Assembly (NCBI RefSeq): GCF_024753145.1
Contig: NZ_JANUGU010000001.1
Coordinates: 186,001 to 250,000, forward strand
DNA from: Massilia terrae
GTDB lineage: Bacteria; Pseudomonadota; Gammaproteobacteria; Burkholderiales; Burkholderiaceae_D
Reading direction: 5' to 3'
DNA: 64,000 nucleotides
The first letter of the stretch is position 1. Every line of letters starts with the position of its first letter. The translations under genes and the position numbers were made by a program. Positions 24,420-35,338 of the stretch are shown one piece after another. The notes below the pieces were generated by a model that worked only from the letters and a program-made list of their open reading frames with translations, did no database searches and was not told where the DNA came from.

Positions 24420-25387
24420 CAGCCCGCCACCAGCTGGGCGAAGCGCGCCAGGTCGACGTTGCCGCCGCTGATCAGGATGCCGACTTTCTTGCCCTCGACC
24501 GGATACACGCCATGCAGCGCGGCAGCCGCCGCCAGGCAGCCGGTCGGCTCCACCACGATCTTCATGCGTTCGGCAAAGAAGCGCATGGTGGCCTTCAGCT
24601 GTTCGTCGCTGACGGTGACGATGTCGTCCACGAAGCGCTGGATCACCGCGAAATTATGGTGGCCCAGGTGGCTGGTCTGGGCGCCGTCCGCGATGGTCTG
24701 CGGCACCGGGATGTCGACGATCTCGCCGCGCCGCAGCGACTGCTGGCCGTCGTTGCCGGCTTCCGGCTCGACCCCGATCACCTTGCACGAAGGCGACAGC
24801 GTGGCCGCCGCCAGCGCGCAGCCGGCCAGCAGGCCGCCACCGCCCAGCGGCACCAGCAACACGTCGAGCTGGCCGGCGTCTTCGATCAATTCCTTGGCCG
24901 CCGTGCCCTGGCCGCAGATCACGTCCGGATGGTCGTAGGGCGGGATCAGCGTCATGCCGCGCTCTTGCGCCAGGCGTACGCCGATTTCCTCGCGGTTTTC
25001 CTTGTAGCGGTCGTAGGTGATGACCTCGCCACCGTAGCCGCGCGTCGCCCGCACTTTCAGCTCCGGCGCGTCCAGCGGCATGATGATGGCCGATTTGATG
25101 CCCATCAGGCTGGCCGACAGGGCGATAGCCTGCGCGTGGTTACCCGACGAGAAAGTGAGCACGCCGGCGCGCTTCTGCCCGTCGGAGAAGCGCGAGATCG
25201 CGTTGTACGCGCCGCGGAACTTGAACGCACCCATGCGCTGCAGGTTCTCGCATTTGAAGTACAGCTCGGCGCCGGCCATCGCGTTGGCGGTGCGCGAGGT
25301 CATCACCGGCGTGCGGTGCGCCGCGCCCTTGATGCGGGCCGCGGCGGCTTCGATATCGCTGTACTGGAGTTGGACGTTGTCGGTCAT
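24419..25387 (-). CDS. Threonine/serine dehydratase, PLP fold type II
   Basis: The 322-residue enzyme has its PLP lysine at residue 56 (RMGAFKFRGAYNA) and the phosphate-binding loop VPLGGGGLLAGCA. SSGNHAQAIALSA is the substrate-binding Ser-Gly-Asn-His motif. There is no C-terminal ACT domain, so it is the catabolic type (TdcB, or threo-3-hydroxyaspartate ammonia-lyase) rather than the feedback-regulated biosynthetic IlvA. The product of dehydration is an enamine, and the coupled ridA gene downstream would clear it. Start is the ATG at 25385-25387; a longer upstream reading overlaps envZ and is spurious. Exact substrate preference cannot be told. Confidence 0.87.
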   Translation of the reverse strand: MTDNVQLQYSDIEAAAARIKGAAHRTPVMTSRTANAMAGAELYFKCENLQRMGAFKFRGAYNAISRFSDGQKRAGVLTFSSGNHAQAIALSASLMGIKSAIIMPLDAPELKVRATRGYGGEVITYDRYKENREEIGVRLAQERGMTLIPPYDHPDVICGQGTAAKELIEDAGQLDVLLVPLGGGGLLAGCALAAATLSPSCKVIGVEPEAGNDGQQSLRRGEIVDIPVPQTIADGAQTSHLGHHNFAVIQRFVDDIVTVSDEQLKATMRFFAERMKIVVEPTGCLAAAAALHGVYPVEGKKVGILISGGNVDLARFAQLVAG

Positions 25388-25416
25388 GGTCTCGTGCGGT
25401 GAAAGTGAAAATGAAT

Positions 25417-26781
25417 TCAGCGCGCCAGCGGCAGCGTGATCTGGATGCGCAAGCCGCCGCCGGGGCGGTTCTGCAGCGTCAGTTCGGCGTTGTGGCGCGA
25501 CAGCACGCGCTCGACGATCGCCAGGCCCAGCCCGGCGCCGTTGGCCTGGCCGCGCGCCGTGTCCAGCCGCGTGAACGGTTTCAGCAACTGCGCGATCTGG
25601 TCCTCCGGCACACCCGGCCCGTGGTCCTGCAAGGTGATCACCGCGCGCCGGCCATGCCCGGTGGCCTTGACCTGGCAATCGATCTCGATGTCGGTGACAT
25701 CCTCACCGGGCGTGCGCGCGTAGCGGCGCGCGTTCTCGACCAGGTTGTTGAGCACGCGGCGCAGGTCGGTCGAGTTGCCCATCACGTGGATATCCGGTTC
25801 GATCGACGCCTTCACCCGCATATTCGGGATGCGTTCGGCGGTATGCGCCACATCGCCCAGCATGCCGGACAGGTCGACCGGCGTGAAGGTGGCCGCTTCG
25901 GTCGGCTTGGCGTAGTCGAGGAACTGGCCGATGATCGCGTCCATCTGGGCGATGTCCGACTGCATGCCTTCGCGCGCCTCGGTCGACAGGCGCGCCATTT
26001 CGACCTCCAGCTGCATGCGCGCCAGCGGCGTGCGCAGGTCGTGCGAGATGCCGGCCAGGATCACCGCGCGGTCTTTTTCCAGCTGCGCCAGGTCGTCGAC
26101 CATCTGGTTGAAACTGCGGTTGGCCTCGATGATCTCCTTCGAGCCCTTTTCCGGCAGCGCGGCGGGGCGCTGGCCTTGCGCGATCGAACGCGCGGCCGCC
26201 GTCAGGCGCGCCAGCGGCAGGTTGATCAGGCTGGAAATGAGGGCCGCGCCCAGCACCGACAGCGCGCCCACCACGCTGGCCCAGCCGATCCACTGCACCC
26301 GCGTCAGGCCGGCCAGGCGGTCGCGCTCCAGCATCAGCCAGTATTTGTCGCCATCGATGTTAAAGCTGATCCAGAAGCCGGGAACGTCGTTGACGCGGCG
26401 CGAGAAGCGCGTGTCGGGTCCGAGCTTGTCGCGCACCACGGCCGCGATCTCCGGCATCATCGCCGTGGTCGACGGTGGCTCGACGCGGTCGGTCGGCTCC
26501 AGCGGCAGGATGCGGATGCCTTCGTTCGACACCAGCTCGAACAGCAGCTCGCGCCGCAATTCGGGCGCCGAGTGCGTGAGCGCGGCCTTGGTGATGGTCA
26601 CCACCGAGACCACCAGTTCGGCGGTCTGCTGCACCTGCGGTCCGCGCTGGACCAGGTTGACGATGCCGATCCACGAGCCCATCGACAGCGTGGTCAGCAC
26701 CGACAGCAGGAAGAAAGTGCGCCAGAACAGCCCGCTCCTGATCCAGCCGAAGCGCGCCACGCGCGGGAAGAAAGCGGTCAC
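25417..26781 (-). CDS. envZ: EnvZ-like osmosensor histidine kinase
   Basis: The kinase of 454 residues has two membrane helices (about 18-42 and 165-190) flanking a periplasmic domain. These are followed by HAMP, an H-box ILAGISHDLRTPLARMQLEV with the phosphorylated His, and an ATP-binding domain (NNLVENARRYA, DHGPGVPEDQIAQLLKPF, GAGLGLAIVERVL). The H-box and layout match EnvZ. It begins one base inside the upstream ompR gene (TGATG-type junction), as in the standard ompR-envZ operon. It should control OmpR phosphorylation and thereby porin and envelope genes. Confidence 0.9.
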   Translation of the reverse strand: MTAFFPRVARFGWIRSGLFWRTFFLLSVLTTLSMGSWIGIVNLVQRGPQVQQTAELVVSVVTITKAALTHSAPELRRELLFELVSNEGIRILPLEPTDRVEPPSTTAMMPEIAAVVRDKLGPDTRFSRRVNDVPGFWISFNIDGDKYWLMLERDRLAGLTRVQWIGWASVVGALSVLGAALISSLINLPLARLTAAARSIAQGQRPAALPEKGSKEIIEANRSFNQMVDDLAQLEKDRAVILAGISHDLRTPLARMQLEVEMARLSTEAREGMQSDIAQMDAIIGQFLDYAKPTEAATFTPVDLSGMLGDVAHTAERIPNMRVKASIEPDIHVMGNSTDLRRVLNNLVENARRYARTPGEDVTDIEIDCQVKATGHGRRAVITLQDHGPGVPEDQIAQLLKPFTRLDTARGQANGAGLGLAIVERVLSRHNAELTLQNRPGGGLRIQITLPLAR

Positions 26782-27542
26782 TAGCGCGGTTGGCCTTCAG
26801 GGATGAACACGTAGCCCAGGCCCCACACGGTCTGGATGTAGAGCGGGCTGGAAGGATCCGGCTCGATCAGCTTGCGCAGGCGCGAGATCTGCACGTCCAG
26901 CGAGCGGTCGAACACCTCGTATTCGCGGCCGCGCGCCAGTTCCATCAGCTTCTCGCGCGACAGCGGCTGGCGCGCGTGGCGCGCGAACACCTTCAGCACC
27001 GAGAATTCGCCGGTGGTCAGGGGCACGGTCTCGCCGTTTTTCTTGAGCGTGCGGGTGCCCAGGTCGAGCACGAAATCACCGAACTCGAAGCTCTGCGGCG
27101 TCTCCGACGGCGCGCCTGGGATTTCGTCCGGGCCTTTGCGCCGCAGCACCGCGCCGATGCGCGCCACCAGCTCGCGCGGGTTGAAGGGTTTGGGCAGGTA
27201 GTCGTCCGCGCCCATTTCCAGGCCGACGATGCGGTCCACGTCTTCGCCCTTGGCGGTCAGCATGATGATCGGGGTCTGGTCGCCGGCGCCGCGCAGGCGG
27301 CGGCAGATCGACAGCCCGTCTTCGCCCGGCAGCATCAGGTCCAGCACCAGCAGGTCGTAGCGCTCGCGCAGCCACAGCTTGTTCATCGCCGTCGCATTCT
27401 CCGCGGTGACCACGGTGAAGCCCTGTTCGGTGAGGTAGCGGCGCAACAGGTCGCGCAGGCGAACGTCGTCGTCCACGACCATGATCTTGGCCGAATGGCC
27501 GCCCGCGTTGGGGCTGGAAGGAGTGTTAGAGGGAGTTGTCAT
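26781..27542 (-). CDS. ompR: OmpR response regulator
   Basis: The 253-residue regulator has the receiver domain (IMVVDDDVRLRDLLRRYLTE, LVLDLMLPGEDGLSICRRLR with the phosphoacceptor Asp, GADDYLPKPFNPREL). It is followed by an OmpR winged helix (LTTGEFSVLKVFARHARQPL, DVQISRLRKLIEPD, IQTVWGLGYVFIPEG). Similarity to E. coli OmpR is very high throughout the parts I can compare. An extra 15 residues rich in Ser and Pro extend the N-terminus. It is first in the operon with envZ and divergent from a small secreted-protein gene. Confidence 0.95.
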   Translation of the reverse strand: MTTPSNTPSSPNAGGHSAKIMVVDDDVRLRDLLRRYLTEQGFTVVTAENATAMNKLWLRERYDLLVLDLMLPGEDGLSICRRLRGAGDQTPIIMLTAKGEDVDRIVGLEMGADDYLPKPFNPRELVARIGAVLRRKGPDEIPGAPSETPQSFEFGDFVLDLGTRTLKKNGETVPLTTGEFSVLKVFARHARQPLSREKLMELARGREYEVFDRSLDVQISRLRKLIEPDPSSPLYIQTVWGLGYVFIPEGQPR

Positions 27543-27740
27543 CTTTACTCTGCGTTTGTCAGAACCATATCGCTATGGTAACTTCTTAGGCTGGACTGTG
27601 CGCCTGTTCATAACCCGGCATTACATTGTGTTACAAACTTTACCCAATTGGCCTTATACCCGTCAGGGATTATGCATACACTGGGTACGAGTCGATTGGA
27701 AGCTTATCTGTTTATCTGGCATCGCGACAAGAGGAACACC

Positions 27741-28160
27741 ATGAACTACGCGCCCACTCCAACCCAAGCATCGTGCCCCGCCATTGGCGGCCGTTTGCTG
27801 GCGCGTGCGCTGCGTGTAGGCGCGGCGGCCTGTGTGGCCGCGGCCGTGGTCTGCGCGCCCGCGTTCGCCCAGCGGAATGGCGACTCCCGCAACCAGGATC
27901 CCCAGCATGCGCAAGACGGGCGCATGCCGCAGCGTGTCCCGGACCAGCCGCAACCGCGCTTCGATCCGCGCTCGTTCGACAGCCGCGAGTTTACCCCGCG
28001 CCAGGATCCGCGCGCGCAAGACCCGGCCGCCCGCGGCCAGGACCAGCACCATCCCGCCCCGGCCACCAGCCGCATGACGCCGGACGAACGGCGCGACCTG
28101 CGCCGCCAGATCAACGAAGCGGGCATGGACCTGTACACCCGTCCGCAGCCACGGCGCTGA
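27741..28160 (+). CDS. Hypothetical secreted protein, Pro/Gln/Asp-rich
   Basis: No known domain is recognised. The 139-residue product has a signal-like segment ending in AAAVVCAPAFAQRNG. A disordered region full of Gln, Pro, Arg and Asp follows (QPRFDPRSFDSREFTPRQDP), then a short conserved-looking C-terminus, MTPDERRDLRRQINEAGMDL. That ending recurs, as far as I know, in small exported proteins of Burkholderiales. GAGGAA precedes the ATG. It is divergent from ompR, so it could be an OmpR target, but no site is identified. Confidence 0.65.
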   Translation: MNYAPTPTQASCPAIGGRLLARALRVGAAACVAAAVVCAPAFAQRNGDSRNQDPQHAQDGRMPQRVPDQPQPRFDPRSFDSREFTPRQDPRAQDPAARGQDQHHPAPATSRMTPDERRDLRRQINEAGMDLYTRPQPRR

Positions 28161-28271
28161 CTGTGGCGCGCTTGCCCATGCGGCAGGCATATATTTGTTG
28201 CCTAAGATTTATTTTGTGTTAGCGACGTGTTACGCTAGCCAGGTCAGCTGTAGCCTTTGACGGCCACGGCA

Positions 28272-30182
28272 ATGCAACCGACCCGGAGCGTGACCTTGCC
28301 GACTGATCCCGCCGCAGCAAAAACCGAGACGCCGCCGCCCGGTCCGGATGCCGCCATGCCCGAGTACGGCGTGGTGCAGCGTGCCGACGGCGTCTATCTC
28401 GATCCTTCGCTGCAGCGCCCGGCGCTGATGATGGCGGTCGACAGCATCCTGTCCAACGATAACTACTTCACCGGGCTCGCCTATCCGGTGCTGATGCGCG
28501 CCCTGTATGGCGTCGGCCCCAAGGCCGTGCCGGGCGAGGATGGGTGGCTGCGTTTCGCCTCCGGCATCGCGCCGTTCACGCCGGCGCGGCGCGAGCTGTA
28601 CCGCGCGGTCCGCATCGACAAGGGCGCGGCCGAATACTACTTCGAGCCGGTGTACCTGGCCGACCCCGACGACCCGGATGGCGTGGGCGAACCGGCCCTG
28701 CTCAATATCGACGAATTCGTGGCTGACATGTGGGGCAAGGGCATCCGCTTCGGCATCGACATCGGCCTGGTGCGCGCCGCGATCAAGGCCGGCGGCTCGG
28801 AGCGCGCGGTGATCGCGCGCCGCCTCGAGCCGGTCCAGGGCGCCGATGCGCGCATCGTCGAAGTCACCGACGACATCCACCGCAGCGACGCGCCGCGCCA
28901 GCTGGCCAACGGCATGCTCGACCTGAACTCGTTCCAGAACCGCTTTCCGCAGATCCGCAAGGACGTGCGCCTGCTGCAGAAGATCCCGCGCGTGGCCGGC
29001 ACCGTCGGCTTCGAGCTGTCCGGTATCCAGATCGAGCCGGCGGTGCCCAAGGACGTGGACCTGCAGGCCTACTGCGGCCTCGGCACCGCGGTCGAGCGCA
29101 CGCCGGACGGCGAATTCCTGGTCGCGAAGCAGTCCGGCTTCCTGATGGTCGACAGCCGCAGCAACCAGATTTCGGTGGGCAGCAAGATCGTCAGCCACGA
29201 GGGCGTCAGCGCCAAGACCACCGGCAACCTGGAACTGACCGGCGACTACGAGGAATTCGGCGAAGTCCAGGAAAAGCGCGTCATCGAAGGCGACAGCATC
29301 ACCGTCCATGCCGACGTGTACGGCAAGATCGTCTCGCGCGGCGGCACCATCGCGCTCAACCACAACCTGATCGGCGGCGCCGCCGTCAACAAGCTGGGCG
29401 ACATCCGCGTGCGCGGCATGGTCTCCAACGCGACAGTACAGGCCAGCAACGGCGAAGTGGTGCTGGAGCGCGCCGAGAACTCCGTCATCTCCGGCACCCG
29501 CATCCGCATCGACCATGCCGTCAACTGCGAGATCCTGGGCCAGGACGTCACCGTGGCCAAGGCCGAGGGCTGCGCCATCGGCGGCCGCAACATCGCGATC
29601 GAAGCGGCCGGGCCGCGGCGCCAGTCCGAGATGGTGGTCGTGGTGCAGGTGCCGGACCCGAAGAACGTCGACGCCGTGATCGCCGCCACGGCGGAACGGG
29701 TCGCGCAGCTGGCCGCGGCAGTGCAGAAGCAGAAGGCGGTGCTGGAGACCCTGACCAGCCAGCCCGAGGTGCTGAAATACCTGCGCCTGGCGACCGGCGT
29801 GCGCAAGAACGAGATCACCCTGACGCCCGAGCAGATGCCGATGTTCCAGCGCCTGGCGCAGTCGGTCGGGCCGGCGCTCAAGGACATCGGCAAGGTGTCG
29901 GCGGCGATCAGGGCCGGCGAGGCCGAGTGCGTGGTGGGGCAGGAGCTGGCGGCCAAGCTGCGCGCCCAGCGCGACGAGGCCGGCGCATCGCAACTGTCGA
30001 TCGCACAGGTATCGGGCGAGACCAGGGTGCGCATGATCCACTTCGACCCGGACGGCAGCACCACCTACGACCTCCCGGTGCGCGAGATCAAGGCCCGGCT
30101 GCGCGGCATCGCCAGCTCGCAAATCCTGTTCGCCGGCAGCAGCGGCAGCTTCAACTGGCACAGCGGCACCGACGACAGCTGA
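28272..30182 (+). CDS. fapA: FapA-family protein (DUF342)
   Basis: The protein of about 636 residues has the DUF342/FapA layout. An N-terminal acidic domain (DGVYLDPSLQRPALMMAVDS) leads to a central beta-helix-like repeat region (VDSRSNQISVGSKIVSHEGV, VIEGDSITVHADVYGKIVSR, GGTIALNHNLIGGAAVNKLG). A coiled-coil follows near residues 470-510 (ERVAQLAAAVQKQKAVLETL). FapA in Vibrio directs polar flagellum placement and is controlled by EIIA-Glc. Here it is upstream of a CheW gene, which fits a motility role. The ATG has no strong ribosome site and an in-frame TTG lies five codons upstream, so the start is uncertain. Confidence 0.78.
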   Translation: MQPTRSVTLPTDPAAAKTETPPPGPDAAMPEYGVVQRADGVYLDPSLQRPALMMAVDSILSNDNYFTGLAYPVLMRALYGVGPKAVPGEDGWLRFASGIAPFTPARRELYRAVRIDKGAAEYYFEPVYLADPDDPDGVGEPALLNIDEFVADMWGKGIRFGIDIGLVRAAIKAGGSERAVIARRLEPVQGADARIVEVTDDIHRSDAPRQLANGMLDLNSFQNRFPQIRKDVRLLQKIPRVAGTVGFELSGIQIEPAVPKDVDLQAYCGLGTAVERTPDGEFLVAKQSGFLMVDSRSNQISVGSKIVSHEGVSAKTTGNLELTGDYEEFGEVQEKRVIEGDSITVHADVYGKIVSRGGTIALNHNLIGGAAVNKLGDIRVRGMVSNATVQASNGEVVLERAENSVISGTRIRIDHAVNCEILGQDVTVAKAEGCAIGGRNIAIEAAGPRRQSEMVVVVQVPDPKNVDAVIAATAERVAQLAAAVQKQKAVLETLTSQPEVLKYLRLATGVRKNEITLTPEQMPMFQRLAQSVGPALKDIGKVSAAIRAGEAECVVGQELAAKLRAQRDEAGASQLSIAQVSGETRVRMIHFDPDGSTTYDLPVREIKARLRGIASSQILFAGSSGSFNWHSGTDDS

Positions 30183-30256
30183 GAAATATTGACAGCAGTC
30201 AACAGCCGTCATCCCATGCGCCTTTACGATAGAGGCGCTCAACCACGGGGACGGCC

Positions 30257-30736
30257 ATGCATAGCGAATCCAGAGACAAGGGGCGCACACGCAAATTCCT
30301 GAGCTTCTCGCTCGGCGGACTGGAATACGGGCTCGATTTCGACAAGGTGCAGGAACTGCGTGTGCTCAAGTCGCTGGAGCGTTTCGCGGCGGACGGCGCG
30401 ATCATCAGCGGGGTGGCGGTCTCGCGCGGGGTGATCATGCCGATCGTCGACATGCGCGCCGCCTTCGAGGGCAAGCCGGCGCAGGCCAATCCGCTGACCG
30501 ATGTGATCATCCTCAAGCTGAGCAGATGCGTGATGGGGATGGTGGTGGATGGCGTGACCGGCGTGGTCAGCTTGCGGGCGGACCAGATCGTGCCGATTCC
30601 GTGCCAAGGCGCGCAGCAGGTCGATTACCTGCTCGGGCTGGGGCAGCTCGAAGGCCGCCGTCTGATTTTGGTCGATATCGACCGCCTGATGTCGATTCAG
30701 CGGGACAGGCCGGCGTTGACGCGTGTGGTCGCCTGA
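30257..30736 (+). CDS. CheW-like adaptor outside the chemotaxis cluster
   Basis: The single-domain CheW protein has 159 residues: FLSFSLGGLEYGLDFDKVQE, VSRGVIMPIVDMRAAFEG, MVVDGVTGVVSLRADQIVPI and RRLILVDIDRLMS follow the CheW beta-barrel pattern. It is distinct from the cheW in the main cluster at 59.5 kb. Its position 74 bases after fapA suggests a shared role in flagellar or pilus control. Partner kinase and receptors are not in the neighbourhood. A bidirectional terminator follows. Confidence 0.85.
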   Translation: MHSESRDKGRTRKFLSFSLGGLEYGLDFDKVQELRVLKSLERFAADGAIISGVAVSRGVIMPIVDMRAAFEGKPAQANPLTDVIILKLSRCVMGMVVDGVTGVVSLRADQIVPIPCQGAQQVDYLLGLGQLEGRRLILVDIDRLMSIQRDRPALTRVVA

Positions 30737-30757
30737 CCACATGAAACTGCAAAAATG

Positions 30758-30793
30758 AGAACGTCGTCCCCGCGAAAGCGGGAACGACGTTCT
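30758..30793. terminator. Bidirectional intrinsic terminator built from a REP module
   Basis: AGAACGTCGTCCCCGC (30758-30773) pairs with GCGGGAACGACGTTCT (30778-30793) around a GAAA tetraloop, with one mismatch. A TTCT follows on the plus strand; on the minus strand the hairpin is followed by CATTTTT. It sits between the convergent cheW-like and yheS genes. Confidence 0.75.
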
Positions 30794-30800
30794 TTCTGTA

Positions 30801-32780
30801 TCAGGCTGACGCGGTGATGCCTTCCAACTGCTCCTGCAACTCCAGCCACTCCCCCTCTAGCTGCTCCAGGTCGCGGGTGCAGAAGGCCTGGTCCGCCACC
30901 AGGTTCTTGAGCTCTTCCTTCTTGCCCGCTTCGTAAATCGCCGGATCGAGCAGCTTCGCATCCACCTCGGCCTTCTTCGCATTCAGCTTGGCCATCTGCT
31001 CCTCCAGCCGCTTGATGCGCGACTCGATCGGCTTCTTCAGCGCGGACAGGCGCTGGCGCTCCTCCGCCTCCAGGCGCTTCTGCTCGCGACGGTCCACCGC
31101 GGGCGCCGGCGCGGCGGTGGCCTTCGATTCCGCCACCGGCAGCGGCGCCGGCTCCGAACCCTTGCCCAGCTTGGTCTGGAACAGCCACTCCTTGTAGTCG
31201 TCCAGGTCGCCGTCGAAGGGCTGCAGCTTGCCGTCGGCGACGATCAGGAACTGCTCGGTGGTCGCGCGCAGCAAGTGGCGGTCGTGCGACACCAGCACCA
31301 GCGTGCCCTCGAACTGCGCCAGCGCCAGCGTCAGCGCCTCGCGCGTTTCGAGGTCGAGGTGGTTGGTCGGTTCGTCCAGCAGCAGCAGGTTAGGGCGCTG
31401 CCACACGATCAGGGCCAGCGCCAGGCGCGCCTTCTCGCCGCCGGAGAAGGGCGCGATCGGGCTGGTCACCATCTCGCCCGGGAAGTTGAAGCCGCCCAGG
31501 AAGTTGCGCAGCTCCTGCTCGCGCGTGGTCGGCGCGATCTTCGCCAGGTGCCACAGCGGCGATTCGTCATGCCGCAGCATCTCCACCTGGTGCTGCGCGA
31601 AGTAGCCGATCGACAGGCCCTTGCCCAGCGTCGCCGTGCCGTCCAGCGGCGCCAGCTCACCCGCGATCGTCTTAATCAGGGTCGACTTGCCGGCGCCGTT
31701 CACACCCAGCAGGCCAATGCGCTGCCCGATCTGCAGCGAGAAGTTCACGCGGTGGACGATGGCCTTGCCGTCGACTTTGTCGCCGTGCGCGTCCAGCAGC
31801 GGGTAGCCCGCTTCCACGTCCTCCATCACCAGCAGCGGATTCGGCGCCGACAGCGGCTCGCGGAATTCGAACGAGAACTCGGCCGCCGCGCGCAGCGGCG
31901 CCAGCTCCTCCATCTTGGCCAGCGCCTTCATGCGGCTCTGGGCCTGGCGCGCCTTGGTGGCCTTGGCCTTGAAGCGGGTGATGAAGGATTCGAGGTGGGC
32001 CTTGGTGCGCTGCTGCTTCTCGTAGGCGGCTTGCGCCAGCACCAGGTTGGCGGCGCGCTGGCGTTCGAAGTCGCTGTAGTTGCCGGAGTAGCGCTTCAGC
32101 CGCTTCTCGTCGATGTGCACGATGACGTTGACGATCCCGTCGAGGAAATCGCGGTCGTGCGAGATGATGATGAGCGTGCCCGGATAGCGCTTGAGCCAGT
32201 CCTCCAGCCAGATGATCGCGTCCAGGTCCAGGTGGTTGGTCGGCTCGTCCAGCAGCAGCAGGTCGGAAGGGCACATCAGCGCCTGCGCCAGGTTCAGGCG
32301 CATGCGCCAGCCGCCCGAGAAGCTGGCCACCGGCTGCTGCATCTGCTCCAGCGAGAAGCCCAGGCCCAGCAGCAGCTGCTCGGCGCGCGACTGCACCGTG
32401 TAGGCGTCGTGGTCCGCCAGTGCGCTGTGCACCTCGCCCATCGCGATGCCGTTCTCGGTGGTGTGCGGCGCCGCTTCCAGCCGTTCGAGTTCGGCCTGCA
32501 GCTTGCGGAGCGTGACGTCGCCGTCGATCGCATAATCGAGCGCCGCGCGCGGCAGCGGCGGCGTCTCCTGCGCCACGTAGGCCATGCGCCACTTGGACGG
32601 GAAATCGATCTCGCCCTGGTCGGGATGCAGCTCGTTGCGCAGCATCGCGAACAGGCTGGATTTGCCGGCGCCGTTCGCGCCGACCAGGCCGATCTTGTCG
32701 CCGGGGTTGAGCGTGAGGTCGGCGTTCTCAAGCAGCGGCTTGGTGCCGCGCATCAGGCTGACGTTCTGGAAGCGGATCAT
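30801..32780 (-). CDS. yheS: ABC-F ATPase YheS
   Basis: The 659-residue ABC-F protein has two ATP-binding domains on one chain. The first has Walker A GLVGANGAGKSS and signature ASFSGGWRMRLNLA, the second GLLGVNGAGKSTLI and APFSGGEKARLALA. Both Walker B regions read LLLDEPTNHLDL. The charged linker and C-terminal coiled coil follow the YheS branch, which I recall in detail. ABC-F proteins act on stalled or arrested ribosomes and lack membrane domains. It is last in a leftward run after prmB, with four bases between. Confidence 0.92.
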   Translation of the reverse strand: MIRFQNVSLMRGTKPLLENADLTLNPGDKIGLVGANGAGKSSLFAMLRNELHPDQGEIDFPSKWRMAYVAQETPPLPRAALDYAIDGDVTLRKLQAELERLEAAPHTTENGIAMGEVHSALADHDAYTVQSRAEQLLLGLGFSLEQMQQPVASFSGGWRMRLNLAQALMCPSDLLLLDEPTNHLDLDAIIWLEDWLKRYPGTLIIISHDRDFLDGIVNVIVHIDEKRLKRYSGNYSDFERQRAANLVLAQAAYEKQQRTKAHLESFITRFKAKATKARQAQSRMKALAKMEELAPLRAAAEFSFEFREPLSAPNPLLVMEDVEAGYPLLDAHGDKVDGKAIVHRVNFSLQIGQRIGLLGVNGAGKSTLIKTIAGELAPLDGTATLGKGLSIGYFAQHQVEMLRHDESPLWHLAKIAPTTREQELRNFLGGFNFPGEMVTSPIAPFSGGEKARLALALIVWQRPNLLLLDEPTNHLDLETREALTLALAQFEGTLVLVSHDRHLLRATTEQFLIVADGKLQPFDGDLDDYKEWLFQTKLGKGSEPAPLPVAESKATAAPAPAVDRREQKRLEAEERQRLSALKKPIESRIKRLEEQMAKLNAKKAEVDAKLLDPAIYEAGKKEELKNLVADQAFCTRDLEQLEGEWLELQEQLEGITASA

Positions 32781-32784
32781 CGGC

Positions 32785-33669
32785 TTACTTCAATTGGTCG
32801 GCGGTCAGCAGGAACACCTGCTCGTCGCCGGCGCTGGTGGTCAGCCAGGTCAGGCCCAGGTCGCCGAATGCGGCTTCCGCGAACTCGCGCTCGTTGCCGA
32901 TTTCGACCACCAGGATGCCTTCCGGCGTCAGGCGCTTGGCCGCGCCGGCCAAGATCTTGCGCACCAGGTCCATGCCGTCGGCGCCGCCGGCCAGCGCGAT
33001 CTGCGGCTCGCGCAGGTACTCGGGCGGCAGCGTCTTCATCGACTCCGCATTCACGTAGGGCGGGTTGGTGACGATCAGGTCGTACTGCTTGAACGGGACG
33101 TTCTGGTACAGGTCCGACTCGATCGGGTTCACGCGGCCTTCCAGCTTGTAGTCGCGGATGTTGCGCTCGGCGACCGCCAGCGCGTCCTTCGAGATGTCGA
33201 CCGCATCCACCACCGCGTTCGGGAAGGCGTCGGCCATCATGATCGCCAGGCAGCCGGAGCCCGTGCACAGCTCCAGCACATTCTCGACCGCGAAGGGATC
33301 GTCGACCCACGGCGCGAACTGCTGCGGGATCAGCTCCGCGATGAAGGAGCGCGGCACCAGCACGCGCTCGTCGACGTAGAAGTTGTAGCTGCCCAGCCAG
33401 GCCTCGTTGGTGATGTAGGCCGCCGGCACGCGCTCGGTGACGCGGCGCTCGATCACCGCCAGCACCTGCAGCACTTCCTCGTGCAGCAGGCGCGCGTCGA
33501 GGAAGGGATCGAGCTTGTCGAGCGGGAGCCTGAGGGTGTGCAGGACCAGGTAGGCCGCCTCGTCGAAGGCTTCGGCGCTGCCATGGCCGAAGAACAGCTT
33601 GGCGGCGTTGAAGCGGGTGACGGCGTAGCGCAGCAGGTCGCGCGGGGTGCGGAAGGAGTCGGTGTTCAT
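32785..33669 (-). CDS. prmB: Ribosomal protein L3 glutamine methyltransferase PrmB
   Basis: Class I methyltransferase of 294 residues. LELCTGSGCLAIMMADAFP binds SAM and LIVTNPPYVNAESM is the NPPY catalytic motif of glutamine methyltransferases. The N-terminal helical domain and VPRSFIAELIPQQF distinguish PrmB from PrmC. PrmB modifies a Gln of ribosomal protein L3 during 50S assembly. Adjacent yheS is also ribosome-related, and dapE lies 15 bases upstream in the same direction; this order is common in betaproteobacteria. Confidence 0.93.
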   Translation of the reverse strand: MNTDSFRTPRDLLRYAVTRFNAAKLFFGHGSAEAFDEAAYLVLHTLRLPLDKLDPFLDARLLHEEVLQVLAVIERRVTERVPAAYITNEAWLGSYNFYVDERVLVPRSFIAELIPQQFAPWVDDPFAVENVLELCTGSGCLAIMMADAFPNAVVDAVDISKDALAVAERNIRDYKLEGRVNPIESDLYQNVPFKQYDLIVTNPPYVNAESMKTLPPEYLREPQIALAGGADGMDLVRKILAGAAKRLTPEGILVVEIGNEREFAEAAFGDLGLTWLTTSAGDEQVFLLTADQLK

Positions 33670-33684
33670 GGCGATGTTCTCGTG

Positions 33685-35168
<1,484 letters not shown>

Positions 35169-35338
35169 GATGATCGCGGAAATGGCTGGGCTGGCGCGCG
35201 GGCGCCGCCGGATTGGTATGCGGGGAAGCTGCGAGGATAGCACAGCTGCCATCCTGGCAAGCGATTGGCCGCGCGGGATGTCATACAGCAGACACATGGC
35301 TGGCATAATGTTGAGCTTTCAGCCACTGCCGTTTCTAT

